Positions 18,229 to 26,919 of a DNA stretch of 64,000 nt are shown here, one piece after another. This stretch comes from Roseivirga sp. E12 (GTDB lineage Bacteria > Bacteroidota > Bacteroidia > Cytophagales > Cyclobacteriaceae), in contig NZ_JAGFMD010000007.1 in NCBI RefSeq assembly GCF_017592825.1, forward strand, positions 62,001 to 126,000, given 5' to 3'. A program made the translations under genes and the position numbers. The number at the start of each line of letters is the position of its first letter. Positions within the stretch are counted from its first letter, which is position 1. Under the pieces are notes generated by a model. It was not told where the DNA came from, made no database searches, and was given only the letters and a program-made list of their open reading frames with translations.

Positions 18229-18236
18229 CAAAACTA
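18229..18236 (-). promoter_or_regulatory. -7 box (TAGTTTTG) for anmK
   Basis: Exact TAnnTTTG on the minus strand, 21 bases before the anmK ATG, in the 60-base gap shared with the divergent coaX. Confidence 0.5.
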
Positions 18237-18267
18237 AACTTTTCGTTATAATTGCCATTCATTTGAT

Positions 18268-18981
18268 ATGAATCTCGTAATCGATTTTGGAAACACCAAT
18301 ATTAAGTGTGGCGTATTTGACGCTGACCGTCTTATAAATTATTTGACATTTGCTGATTTGCGTGAAGCCCGAGACTTTATCAATAAAGATATATACTATC
18401 AAATGGGTGTTTGTTCGGTGAATCAGTCGAAAGAATACATACTAAAAGCTGTCCCTGAACTCAAAAACGCACTTTTCCTATCTTATGACACGCCTTCCCC
18501 GCTGAAAATTAACTATGACACTCCACTGACTTTGGGGATGGATCGGTTGGCCGCAGCTATTGGTGCAAACACAATATTTCCTAACAAGCCACTAATGGTA
18601 ATCGATGTCGGTACTTGTATTACCTATGATTTTGTAAACAAGGGCGTTTATGAAGGCGGCATTATTAGTCCCGGAGTAGAGCTTCGATACAAATCAATGA
18701 ACGATTATACCAAGAACCTTCCATTACTTAATGAAAGAGAAAGTGAAGTACTTATTGGTAAGTCAACTGAACAAAGTATGGTGAGCGGAGTGGTCAATGG
18801 AATCATCGGTGAAATAGAATCACATATCTCACAATTTATGTTAAATAATGCTGATTTAAAGGTGATTATGACTGGTGGTGGAGCCAAAATATTTGAATCT
18901 AAAATAAAATCTGACATCTTTGTAGCCCTCGAAATTGTGCTCGTTGGAATGAATCGTGTTTTGGAATACAATGTGGAGTAA
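18268..18981 (+). CDS. coaX: Type III pantothenate kinase, Bacteroidota type (first copy)
   Basis: 237 residues. CoaX phosphorylates pantothenate, the first step of coenzyme A synthesis. Motifs of the ASKHA fold: NLVIDFGNTNIKCGVF (phosphate 1), LGMDRLAAAIGA, MVIDVGTCITYDFV (phosphate 2), GGIISPGVELRYKSM and MTGGGAKIFES (adenosine). It heads the envelope block through lptC and a CNNM protein, a gene order conserved in Bacteroidota. The downstream barrel gene begins inside its 3' end. A second, different CoaX is encoded at 48541-49308. Confidence 0.93.
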   Translation: MNLVIDFGNTNIKCGVFDADRLINYLTFADLREARDFINKDIYYQMGVCSVNQSKEYILKAVPELKNALFLSYDTPSPLKINYDTPLTLGMDRLAAAIGANTIFPNKPLMVIDVGTCITYDFVNKGVYEGGIISPGVELRYKSMNDYTKNLPLLNERESEVLIGKSTEQSMVSGVVNGIIGEIESHISQFMLNNADLKVIMTGGGAKIFESKIKSDIFVALEIVLVGMNRVLEYNVE

Positions 18982-20263
18982 AATCAGAATTTCATTAGCT
19001 CTTATCTCGAGCTTATTTTTGTTTAATGAGGCTTCTGCTCAGTACGATCAGTCGAGTTATTCAATAATCGGTCTTGGAACTGTCAATTGGGGTGGTTACT
19101 CCCATAATGCTGCCATGGGTGGGCTTGGTGTTTCCTATGGTGACAGACTATTTTTGAGCAATGGGCTTAACCCGGCATTAGGCGCCATCAACTTGGAGGC
19201 AGTCTTTCAAATGGGCGGCTCTCTAGATATCAGACAGTACACCCAAGGTCAGACAGTACACAACACTACAACTGGAGGGTTCAAAGATTTTGGTCTAAAC
19301 CTGCCTATTAAACTAGGTAAATGGAATATGGGTTTAAGCCTAAGTCCATATTCAGCGGTTAACTACGGTTTTATCAATAGAAATGAAGGCGGAGGGCCAG
19401 AGGGATCTACTACTGTGGTAGAAGTTGGCGGTACTGGTGGTATTGATAAGCTTTCTCTAACAAACTCATTTAAGTTGAATAATCTATTGATAGGCATTGA
19501 TGCCCAATTCCTATTTGGTTCTATTCAAAAGGAAGACCTCTTCTTCTTAGAAGGACTCTCCCAGGCAGGCTTTGGTAATACAGTTGTAGCTAGAAGACAA
19601 AGTTTCCATAACCTGTCTCTTGGCGTTGGTGCAGTTTACCAATTACCATTGGCCGAAAGAACTAAACTCAATATTGGTGGTTTCTATCATCCAGAGATTA
19701 AAGTAAGACAAAATACACTAACTACTTTCGAGAATCAAACACAGAGTGGTGTGGCTTTCAGCACAGATACATTGGTGTTTGATGAGGCGGATAAAAAGAC
19801 GGTGCTCGTTCCTCAGAAATTTGGATTTGGTATTTCATATGAAAAAACTAGAGCGCTTACCATAGGCTTGGATTTTCTTTCACAAGATTGGTCATCATAT
19901 AGAGATGAAGATGGTGCGGCAGAAACCGCTTATGGAAATTCTTACCGATTAGCACTGGGAGGAACCTTCGTTCCAGACTATGAATCAAGAAAACTGTTAA
20001 GTTTGACAACTTTTCGCTTCGGAGTTCACTACGAACAGACACCTTTTTTGGTCAATAACGAAACGATTGACGATATTGGGCTTAGTTTAGGTGCGTCATT
20101 CCCTTTAAATGCTGTTTGGGGACAGGCACATATAAACTTAGGAGCAACTATTGGAAGAAGAGGAAGTGTCTCCAATAGCTTGGTAAGAGAGAATTACTTC
20201 AAAGTCCATTTAGGATTTAGCTTGCAGGATGTTACCTGGTTTACTAGACAAAGATTTAACTAA
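18971..20263 (+). CDS. Outer-membrane beta-barrel protein of the coaX-lptC block
   Basis: 430 residues from the ATG at 18971, which overlaps the coaX stop by 11 bases. A signal peptide (IRISLALISSLFLFNEASAQ) precedes a barrel that resembles FadL/PorV-like proteins: YSIIGLGTVNWGGYSHNAAMGGLGVSYG and NPALGAINLEAVFQMGGSLDIRQ near the start, then repeated amphipathic strands. In Bacteroidota an uncharacterised protein of this kind normally sits between coaX and the TPR gene. The ligand is unknown; a role in envelope assembly is suggested by the lptC linkage only. Confidence 0.75.
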   Translation: MWSKIRISLALISSLFLFNEASAQYDQSSYSIIGLGTVNWGGYSHNAAMGGLGVSYGDRLFLSNGLNPALGAINLEAVFQMGGSLDIRQYTQGQTVHNTTTGGFKDFGLNLPIKLGKWNMGLSLSPYSAVNYGFINRNEGGGPEGSTTVVEVGGTGGIDKLSLTNSFKLNNLLIGIDAQFLFGSIQKEDLFFLEGLSQAGFGNTVVARRQSFHNLSLGVGAVYQLPLAERTKLNIGGFYHPEIKVRQNTLTTFENQTQSGVAFSTDTLVFDEADKKTVLVPQKFGFGISYEKTRALTIGLDFLSQDWSSYRDEDGAAETAYGNSYRLALGGTFVPDYESRKLLSLTTFRFGVHYEQTPFLVNNETIDDIGLSLGASFPLNAVWGQAHINLGATIGRRGSVSNSLVRENYFKVHLGFSLQDVTWFTRQRFN

Positions 20264-20275
20264 ACTACTATTACT

Positions 20276-21598
20276 ATGAGATTTAAAGCTCTACTATTGA
20301 CTGCCATGCTGGCGTTGTGCACAACAGCACAAGCCCAGTTCTTTTGGCCTGAAGATCCAGAGCAAAGGTCAGATGCTCAGACATTATGGACGTTGTTTGA
20401 CGATACCTATGGTCAGGGCGACTATGAGGCTGCCAAGCCTTTTCTGGAAAAAATTGTTGAGAAGTATCCAACCTTAGGCACAGCGGTGTATATCAATGCC
20501 ATTAAGGTGTGGAAAGATACTTACAGGAATGAAAAAGATGCTAGTCTAAAAGCAGCAGCTGCCGATAGAATCATGGAGCTGTATGAATTGAGATATAAGA
20601 ACTTTCCTGATGAGAAGGCTAAGGTAATTGACAGACAGGCAATTGATGCTTTTCAATATTACTACTTGGCAAAGCCCAAAACGCAAGAGCTGCTAGACCT
20701 TTTTTCTGAAGCTTATAAGATGAAGGGAAATAATGCTTATTACCCTTTGGGTAGATATTATATGAATATAGCTGCACTGGCTTACACTAGAAATACAGGC
20801 ATTACTGACGAGGAAATATTGAAGATTTATGATACATGCACCCGTCATATTGACTTTCAAACCGCAAAAGCTAAATCTGAAAATAAGAGCTTAAAGCGAT
20901 ATGTTTCTATTAAGGAGTTTATAGATAAAAAATTGGTTGATCTTAACTTGATTGATTGTGAATTCATTGTTGAAAAGTTAGTTCCCGAGTTTGAGCAAAA
21001 CCCGGACGATGCTGAATTGGCCAATAAAATTTTCGTTTATGCCTACGAGGGAGGTTGTACAGATGCCGAGTGGTTTGTTACTGCCGCAGAAAGAGTATTT
21101 GAAAGCGATCCTCAATATGGTGTCGGTTATTTGTTGGGAGCGAAATTTGGAGCTGAAAAGAATTTCGATAAATCGAAAGATTACTTCATGAGAGCCGCGG
21201 AGGTTACTGATGATAATACCGATAAAGCCAAGGCAATCAAGCAAGTAGCCGTTACAGAAAGGATTCAAAAGAACTTCCCTGAGGCTAAGAAGTATGCTCT
21301 TCAAGCAGCCGAGGTAGACCCTACTTTGAAAGAAGAGATGTTCACTTTAATCGGTGATATGATCATGGGTAGCTTAGAATGTGACGCCAAGAAGAGTCAG
21401 GTAGACGATAGAGCAAGATACATCCTTGCCTATGACTACTACATGAGAGGCGGTAACACAATGAAGGCAAGTTCAGCTAGCGAACAATTCCCTACAATGG
21501 GTGACATCTTTACTGCAAATAAGGAAGAAGGTCAGTCGGTATTTGTTGGGTGCTGGATTCAGCAAAACGTTAAGTTGAAGAAGAGACCTGACCAATAG
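20276..21598 (+). CDS. Exported tetratricopeptide-repeat protein
   Basis: 440 residues with a signal peptide ending AQAQ and then helix pairs typical of TPRs (QTLWTLFDDTYGQGDYEAAKPFLEKIVEKYP; GAEKNFDKSKDYFMRAAEV; NFPEAKKYALQAAEVDP). Probably a periplasmic or outer-membrane-associated scaffold. It follows the barrel gene by 12 bases and precedes lptC, an order conserved in the phylum. No enzymatic motif seen. Confidence 0.82.
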   Translation: MRFKALLLTAMLALCTTAQAQFFWPEDPEQRSDAQTLWTLFDDTYGQGDYEAAKPFLEKIVEKYPTLGTAVYINAIKVWKDTYRNEKDASLKAAAADRIMELYELRYKNFPDEKAKVIDRQAIDAFQYYYLAKPKTQELLDLFSEAYKMKGNNAYYPLGRYYMNIAALAYTRNTGITDEEILKIYDTCTRHIDFQTAKAKSENKSLKRYVSIKEFIDKKLVDLNLIDCEFIVEKLVPEFEQNPDDAELANKIFVYAYEGGCTDAEWFVTAAERVFESDPQYGVGYLLGAKFGAEKNFDKSKDYFMRAAEVTDDNTDKAKAIKQVAVTERIQKNFPEAKKYALQAAEVDPTLKEEMFTLIGDMIMGSLECDAKKSQVDDRARYILAYDYYMRGGNTMKASSASEQFPTMGDIFTANKEEGQSVFVGCWIQQNVKLKKRPDQ

Positions 21599-21618
21599 AA
21601 ACGAGAACAAAATATTAG

Positions 21619-21653
21619 AAACGGTCTTCTTCGATTTCGGGGAAGACCGTTTT
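21619..21653 (+). terminator. Strong hairpin between the TPR gene and lptC
   Basis: AAACGGTCTTC and GAAGACCGTTT form an 11-bp perfect stem with a 12-base loop, followed by a short T run, ending only about 7 bases before the lptC ATG. It may be a weak or regulated terminator, or an mRNA processing or stability element, inside what is otherwise one operon. Confidence 0.65.
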
Positions 21654-21659
21654 ACTTAA

Positions 21660-22202
21660 ATGAAAAAGCTTTTCACATATTACCCTCTGATTGTTTTAGT
21701 ACTGCTAGTCAATGCTTGTTCCCCCGATGACCAAAAACTATCAGAGATGGAAGAATATACTGGCCCTTTGTTCGAATCGGACAATGTCGAAATCAATTTA
21801 AGCCAGTCTACCATTACTAAGGTGATCATGAAGGGGAAAAAACAGCTTCGACATCAAAATGATGATATAGAATTTCCGGAAGGTATTGAGGTTACTTTCT
21901 TTGATGAGTTGGGCGAAAAGACATCAATATTGACTGCCCAAAAGGGATTTAAATCGGCTAAAGAAAATGTATATCGCGCCAATGGTGACGTGGTGGTTCG
22001 CAACTTAGAAAAACAGGAAACACTGAGAACTGAGGAACTTTTTTGGAACCCTGAAACTGCCAAAATTTATACTAATAAGTTTGTTACAGTGCAAACACCG
22101 ACTGAACTCATTAGGGCTGAAGGTTTAACAGCTCCTCAAGACTTTTCTACCTACGAGTTTACAAAAGCTAAAGAGGGCAAATTCGAAATACAGGAGAATT
22201 GA
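21660..22202 (+). CDS. lptC: LPS export periplasmic protein LptC (lipoprotein form)
   Basis: 180 residues with a lipobox (LLVNACS, Cys about 20). The body has the LptC/OstA-like beta-jellyroll pattern: ...IEFPEGIEVTFFDELGEKTSILTAQKGFKS, then VYRANGDVVVRNLEKQETLRTEELFWNP and KIYTNKFVTVQTPTELIRAEGL. LptC passes lipopolysaccharide from the LptBFG transporter to LptA across the periplasm. Bacteroidota LptC is often a lipoprotein rather than a single-pass protein. The stop overlaps the following TTG start. Confidence 0.9.
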   Translation: MKKLFTYYPLIVLVLLVNACSPDDQKLSEMEEYTGPLFESDNVEINLSQSTITKVIMKGKKQLRHQNDDIEFPEGIEVTFFDELGEKTSILTAQKGFKSAKENVYRANGDVVVRNLEKQETLRTEELFWNPETAKIYTNKFVTVQTPTELIRAEGLTAPQDFSTYEFTKAKEGKFEIQEN

Positions 22203-22420
22203 AGAATCTAGGAGACACCATAATCTTTTCTTTGACCGTTGTCACTTTTATTATTGGGGTGCACCAAACCATGACCTTTGGCATTGGTTACGCCTATTTC
22301 ATTTTCATGGTCTCAATGGGTTTGCTATTTTTATATAGGTATCGCATCGCCAAACGAAAGGAAAAAGAAAAATTGGAAGCGGCTAAAAAGACAAAATCTA
22401 AAAAGGGTAAAAAACGTTAA
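22199..22420 (+). CDS. Small two-helix membrane protein between lptC and the CNNM gene
   Basis: 73 residues from TTG at 22199, overlapping the lptC stop by four bases. Two hydrophobic helices (TIIFSLTVVTFIIGVHQTM and YAYFIFMVSMGLLFLYRY) are followed by a Lys-rich tail (KEKEKLEAAKKTKSKKGKKR). The stop shares one base with the next ATG (TAATG), so it is translationally coupled on both sides. It occupies a conserved slot in this operon; function unknown. Confidence 0.75.
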   Translation: MKNLGDTIIFSLTVVTFIIGVHQTMTFGIGYAYFIFMVSMGLLFLYRYRIAKRKEKEKLEAAKKTKSKKGKKR

Positions 22421-23688
22421 TGGACCCTACTCAGTTAACGATCATTCTCGTATGCTTGGTGTTTTCAGCATTTTTTTCCGGAGCTGAAATCGCTTTTGTC
22501 AGTGCAAGTAAACTTCAAATTGAACTTCAAGGTCAGCAGGGGAAACTGGGAGGTAGAATCTTATCTTTTTTTACCAAAAAGCCTTCTCGTCTAATCAATA
22601 CGGCACTTGTAGGTAATACAATTGCTCTTGTTATCTATGGTATCTATATGGCAACCCTTTTGGAGCCATGGATTGCCGAAAGACTGCCCGAATCGATTAA
22701 CACAACAAGCACGGTAGTTCTATCTCAAACCATATTGTCTACTATTATTGTATTAGTGACAGCAGAGTTTACACCTAAAAGCATTTTTCTGATTAACCCC
22801 AATAGTCTGCTGAATATTTTGTCCATTCCGCTGATCATTGTCTTTGGCCTAATGTTTCCATTTGTCTGGATAATAGAGCAAATGTCTCGGTTCATCATCA
22901 TCTATGTACTGAGGCAGAAGTATGCAGAAGATCGTCAGGTCTTCGGTTTGACAGATCTTGGTAACTATATCAAGAGGAATACACATGAGGATGTGAAGAA
23001 GGCTAAGATTGAAGTAGACACTAAGATTTTCAATAATGCCCTTGAGTTTAAGACCGTAAGAGTTCGAGAATGCATGATTCCTAGAACGGAGATTTCGGCA
23101 GTCGATGTTGAAGACGACATTGAGGAACTGAAGAAAGAATTTTATGAAAGCAGCCATACAAAGGTGTTGGTTCATAAAGGGAGCATTGACGAAATAATTG
23201 GTTACTGCCATGTACTTGAGCTATTCAAAAAACCCCAAGACATTGAAAGCATTCTCACCCCTATACTAATTGTTCCGGAAACCATGCTCGCCAATGAGCT
23301 GATGATCCAATTCATTCAAGAGAGAAAAAGTCTTGCATTGGTTGTCGATGAGTTTGGTGGTACCTCAGGTATCGTCAGTCTTGAAGACGTGATTGAAGAG
23401 ATATTCGGAGAAATCCAAGATGAACATGATGAAGATGAAGATTGGGTCGAAGTTAAGCTAGGTGAGGGCAAGTATAAGCTCAGTGCACGGCATGAAATTG
23501 ACCATCTAAATGATACCTACAACTGGGATATTCCAGAAGGGGAGTATGACACTTTGGGAGGGTTTATTTTATCAATAACTGAAAATATTCCTGAAGTTGG
23601 AGACATCATCGAATATCCACCATTTGAGATTAAAATTGAGACAATGGAAGATGCAAGAATCGATAATGTCTTGTTCACCATCAAATAA
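22420..23688 (+). CDS. CNNM/CorC (HlyC) family CBS-domain membrane protein
   Basis: 422 residues: an N-terminal DUF21/CNNM membrane domain (FSAFFSGAEIAFVSASKLQIEL, three to four helices to about residue 160), paired CBS domains (VRECMIPRTEISAVDVEDDIEEL; LALVVDEFGGTSGIVSLEDVIEEIFGEIQDE) and a C-terminal CorC_HlyC domain. The family is tied to Mg2+ or Co2+ efflux and is often mislabelled hemolysin. The Flavobacterium gliding protein GldE belongs to this family, but it lies in a different neighbourhood, so that name is not applied. Confidence 0.9.
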   Translation: MDPTQLTIILVCLVFSAFFSGAEIAFVSASKLQIELQGQQGKLGGRILSFFTKKPSRLINTALVGNTIALVIYGIYMATLLEPWIAERLPESINTTSTVVLSQTILSTIIVLVTAEFTPKSIFLINPNSLLNILSIPLIIVFGLMFPFVWIIEQMSRFIIIYVLRQKYAEDRQVFGLTDLGNYIKRNTHEDVKKAKIEVDTKIFNNALEFKTVRVRECMIPRTEISAVDVEDDIEELKKEFYESSHTKVLVHKGSIDEIIGYCHVLELFKKPQDIESILTPILIVPETMLANELMIQFIQERKSLALVVDEFGGTSGIVSLEDVIEEIFGEIQDEHDEDEDWVEVKLGEGKYKLSARHEIDHLNDTYNWDIPEGEYDTLGGFILSITENIPEVGDIIEYPPFEIKIETMEDARIDNVLFTIK

Positions 23689-23731
23689 CACGGAGACATC
23701 TGATTTTTAGGGAGTTTTGTCCCCTTTTTCC

Positions 23732-23763
23732 TTTGATTTTAGGCCATAATTCCGTTATGTTTG
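23732..23763 (+). promoter_or_regulatory. Promoter for the PpiD-like gene (TTTG, 20-base spacer, TATGTTTG)
   Basis: A -33 TTTG at 23732-23735 and a -7 TATGTTTG at 23756-23763, separated by 20 bases, match the Bacteroidota housekeeping promoter. The box ends 21 bases before the ATG. Confidence 0.65.
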
Positions 23764-23784
23764 CGCCTGTTTAAAAAATAACCG

Positions 23785-25887
23785 ATGGCAATAATTAATA
23801 CGCTTCGTGAGAAAATGGGAAAACTACTGATCGTAGTAGTTGGATTGTCAATTGTGGCTTTCGTCTTAGGCGACCTTTTAGGCCAGAATTCGACTTTGCT
23901 AGGTAATGGCAGAAACGTAGGAGAGATTGACGGAGAAGAAATTACTCAGGAAAACTTTGCTACTATGGTGCAGAATGCTCAGCGAAATTCTGGCTACCCT
24001 TCTGGCAACCCGCAAATCATGCAGTTCTTGAGAGATCAAGTATGGAACAGCATCATCGCTGACGTAGCTTACTCAAATAAATTAGACGAATTAGGATTGG
24101 AGATTGGTCCTAATGAAAGAGTTGATATGGTTCAGGGCCGAAACCTTTCGTCTGAAATGAGCAATTTCTTCTTGCAAAGAATTGGATCTAACGACCCAAC
24201 AGCAATCAAGCAATACTTGTCGAGTATTCAGTTCGATCAGAATGAGCAATACCTTTTTGCTTCTTATGAGCGTCAGGCTATGATTCAAAGAACTATTCAG
24301 AAGTTTGAAAACCTTTTGGCTAAAACGGAATATGTGACGCTCGCAGAAGCACAGAAAGCTTATCAAGAGCAATTAGGCTTCAGGTCTGTAGAATATCTAT
24401 CAGTTCCTTTTTCAAGTGTGAGCAATGATCAGATAGGGACGATTCCAGATAACGAAATTAAAGCATACCTAGACAGTCACGAAGATGAGTTTACTGTAGA
24501 CGAGACAAGAGCCATTGACTTTGTTTCATTCCCAGTTATCCCTTCGGCACAAGATACTGCTCAGTATGATCAGCAAATGGCTGACATCAAGGCAAGGTTT
24601 GAGACGGGAGACAATGACTCAATTTATGCTTCGAGCATTACAGAGCAGGGTAATGGTTTCATGGAGTACGATCCTACCGCACTACCAATTGCTGTAGCCG
24701 ATCAATTGACTTCTCTTAAAGAGGGTGATATCATTGGTCCTAACCTAGAGAATGGTATCTACACGATTCATAAATTGACAGAAATTGTTCCTACTGCTGA
24801 TAGCGAATTTGCGAGAGCAAGTCAAATCGTTTTCAGTATAGCTGGAAAATCAGTTTCTGAAATTGCGGGTGTAAGGGCTAATGCAAATGATATTCTGCGA
24901 CAAATTAGAAATGGTGCTGATTTTGCTGATATGGCAAGACAACATAGCGAAGGAGCTTACAACAATGTTGGAGGTGATGCCGGTTGGATGAAGAAAGGTG
25001 ATACAAGAACTGTAGACATCGAAGCAGCAGTATTTGGTACTACAAGAAAAGGCTTGATCAGAAGACTGATCGAAACGGACAATAACATTTACATTGTAAG
25101 TGTAACTGAGCCAAAAATCAAAAACAGATACAAAGTAGCTCAAGTAATAGTGGAGCTCATCCCGTCAACTCAAACCATTGATGAAGTCTATAGAAAAGCA
25201 GGCCTTTTTGCCAGCGATGTTAATAACGTTCAGGAGTTTAATGACTATGCTGCTGAGAATGGTTATTCGGTATTCAATGGTAATGGAATTGACAAGAACG
25301 CAATCTCAATAGGAAGATTGACTAATGCTCGTCAAATCGTTTCTTGGTTATATGGTGAGGCCTCAGTGGGAGATGTTAAAGATTTTGACTTGGAAGATGA
25401 ATACGTTGTAGCAGTTTACAGAGACAAGACAGAAGAAGGAGTTCAGCCTCTAGAAGATGTCAGAATTCAGATTGCAGCCAAACTCATGAACGAGAAGAAA
25501 GCTGAGTTCATCAAAGCTAAAATCAACGGACTATCAGGAAATGTTAGTGCTATGGCAACTGCTTACGGACCTGAAGCCAGCCTTTATAGTAGCAACGCGT
25601 TAAAACTGGCAGATGTGAGTTTGCCAAATACTGGTGTTGCCCCTGAAGCTATCGGTGCTGCTTTTGCTCTTCAAAATGTTGGTGACAAGACTAAACCATA
25701 TGTTGTGGACAATCAAGGTGTGGTTGTGCTAGAGTTGAAATCAATTTCTAGCGCTGCCGAAATTGGCGACTATACATCCTACGAAAACCAGATTCTACAA
25801 GCAGCGTTTGCTGCGATTCAAGGCAAGCTAAGGCAAGCCGTTATTGATCGAGTAGAAGTTGTCGATGAACGATACAAATACTTTTAA
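23785..25887 (+). CDS. PpiD/SurA-like peptidylprolyl isomerase
   Basis: 700 residues. One N-terminal transmembrane helix (KMGKLLIVVVGLSIVAFVLGDLL) anchors it in the inner membrane. A SurA_N-like chaperone region follows (VGEIDGEEITQENFATMVQ...), then a parvulin domain around residues 335-440 (ARASQIVFSIAG ... ADFADMARQHSEG, NVGGDAGWMKKGD), then a second, degenerate parvulin-like stretch. It folds secreted and outer-membrane proteins in the periplasm. It ends the coaX-lptC block, but has its own promoter and terminator. Confidence 0.92.
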   Translation: MAIINTLREKMGKLLIVVVGLSIVAFVLGDLLGQNSTLLGNGRNVGEIDGEEITQENFATMVQNAQRNSGYPSGNPQIMQFLRDQVWNSIIADVAYSNKLDELGLEIGPNERVDMVQGRNLSSEMSNFFLQRIGSNDPTAIKQYLSSIQFDQNEQYLFASYERQAMIQRTIQKFENLLAKTEYVTLAEAQKAYQEQLGFRSVEYLSVPFSSVSNDQIGTIPDNEIKAYLDSHEDEFTVDETRAIDFVSFPVIPSAQDTAQYDQQMADIKARFETGDNDSIYASSITEQGNGFMEYDPTALPIAVADQLTSLKEGDIIGPNLENGIYTIHKLTEIVPTADSEFARASQIVFSIAGKSVSEIAGVRANANDILRQIRNGADFADMARQHSEGAYNNVGGDAGWMKKGDTRTVDIEAAVFGTTRKGLIRRLIETDNNIYIVSVTEPKIKNRYKVAQVIVELIPSTQTIDEVYRKAGLFASDVNNVQEFNDYAAENGYSVFNGNGIDKNAISIGRLTNARQIVSWLYGEASVGDVKDFDLEDEYVVAVYRDKTEEGVQPLEDVRIQIAAKLMNEKKAEFIKAKINGLSGNVSAMATAYGPEASLYSSNALKLADVSLPNTGVAPEAIGAAFALQNVGDKTKPYVVDNQGVVVLELKSISSAAEIGDYTSYENQILQAAFAAIQGKLRQAVIDRVEVVDERYKYF

Positions 25888-25893
25888 CTAAGA

Positions 25894-25919
25894 ATCGGCC
25901 AATTGGCCGATTTTTTTTT
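25894..25919 (+). terminator. Intrinsic terminator after the PpiD-like gene
   Basis: ATCGGCCAATTGGCCGAT is a perfect palindrome (stem about 7 bp with a small loop) followed by a run of eight or more T. Confidence 0.92.
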
Positions 25920-25957
25920 GCGTAACTTTTTTCAGGCTATTGATGTTATTTTGATCC

Positions 25958-26221
25958 ATGAGTCAATTTACAACCGAAGAATTCAAAAAGAAGCTGGACG
26001 ATATCCATGATTTTCCAACGTTATATATGTTTAAGTTCATAGTAACCGAAGACAAGAAAAGTGAAGTAAAAGCGCTCTTCCCTTCTAGCGAGTTGAACTA
26101 TAAGCCTTCTAGCAAAGGAAAATATACAAGTGTGACAGCCAGAGTAATGATGCAGTCCAGTGATCATGTTATTGATATCTATAAGAAAGCACAGAAGATA
26201 GATGGTATTATAGCCCTTTGA
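25958..26221 (+). CDS. DUF493 (YbeD-like) family protein
   Basis: 87 residues, the usual size for DUF493. Typical segments are FPTLYMFKFIVTED, SSKGKYTSVTARVMMQS and a closing DIYKKAQKIDGIIAL. E. coli YbeD has an ACT-like ferredoxin fold and no settled function; it is presumed cytosolic and regulatory. The stop overlaps the next ATG by one base (TGATG). Confidence 0.85.
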   Translation: MSQFTTEEFKKKLDDIHDFPTLYMFKFIVTEDKKSEVKALFPSSELNYKPSSKGKYTSVTARVMMQSSDHVIDIYKKAQKIDGIIAL

Positions 26222-26916
26222 TGAATAGAAAGCTTTTCATACTGATAGTACCAATACTCCTATTGTCTTGTGGAGGTAGCAACCTGGAGAAAAAAGAGGA
26301 AAGCAATCCTTCTTCTGATAGTACACCTAGTGTTACTGAACGGGCATCCACGGGAAGAGAGGCAATCCAAGTTGATATTGAAGATCCCAAAAGAACACAA
26401 TGGCAAAATCCAGACTTGATCCTAGATCGAATAGGAGACCTGACGAATAAAACTGTGGCGGATATTGGTGCAGGTTCTGGATACTTTACATTTAAAATTG
26501 CCAGAGATGCATCCAAGGTCATTGCCTTAGATATTGACCCAAAGGCCCTAGAATACATCGATAGCCAAAAAGAGATTGTTGGAGAATGGTCTAACAATAT
26601 CGAGTCCAGATTGACTCCCCCTGACGTGCCTAATCTTTTGGAGGGGGAAGTGGATATTGTCCTCATCGTAAATACCTACGGCTATATACCCAATAAAGAG
26701 GTGTATTTCCCTCGTCTCTTGAATGGTATGAAATCTGGAGGTCGATTAGTTATCGTTGATTTCAAAAAAGGTGAGATTCCAGTGGGGCCAGCAGACGAAT
26801 ACAAGGTAGAACCAAGTGATGTCAGGTCTTTTTTAAGAAAGTCCTCTTTCAGAAAGATCGACATTGACGAAAAAAGTTTACAGTATCAATACATTATTAC
26901 AGCCGAAAAGAAATAA
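26221..26916 (+). CDS. Class I SAM-dependent methyltransferase with a lipoprotein signal
   Basis: 231 residues from the ATG at 26221. The N-terminus is a lipoprotein signal peptide (MNRKLFILIVPILLLSCGG, Cys17) followed by a Ser/Glu-rich linker. The rest is a class I methyltransferase: motif I ADIGAGSGYFTFKIA (81-95), acidic loop LDID near 103-106, motif IV VDIVLIVNTYGYI, then LNGMKSGGRLVIVDF. SAM is a cytosolic cofactor, so a lipidated, outward-facing enzyme is unexpected. Related lipoprotein or signal-bearing methyltransferases of this type do occur in Bacteroidota. It is coupled to DUF493 upstream, and a pterin dehydratase follows after 3 bases. Confidence 0.85.
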   Translation: MNRKLFILIVPILLLSCGGSNLEKKEESNPSSDSTPSVTERASTGREAIQVDIEDPKRTQWQNPDLILDRIGDLTNKTVADIGAGSGYFTFKIARDASKVIALDIDPKALEYIDSQKEIVGEWSNNIESRLTPPDVPNLLEGEVDIVLIVNTYGYIPNKEVYFPRLLNGMKSGGRLVIVDFKKGEIPVGPADEYKVEPSDVRSFLRKSSFRKIDIDEKSLQYQYIITAEKK

Positions 26917-26919
26917 GCC

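Noticed and set aside
22420-23688. Naming the CNNM/CorC protein GldE
   Set aside because: GldE belongs to the same family, but its own neighbourhood (gldD, ssb) is absent here and the coaX-lptC block is a different conserved locus.
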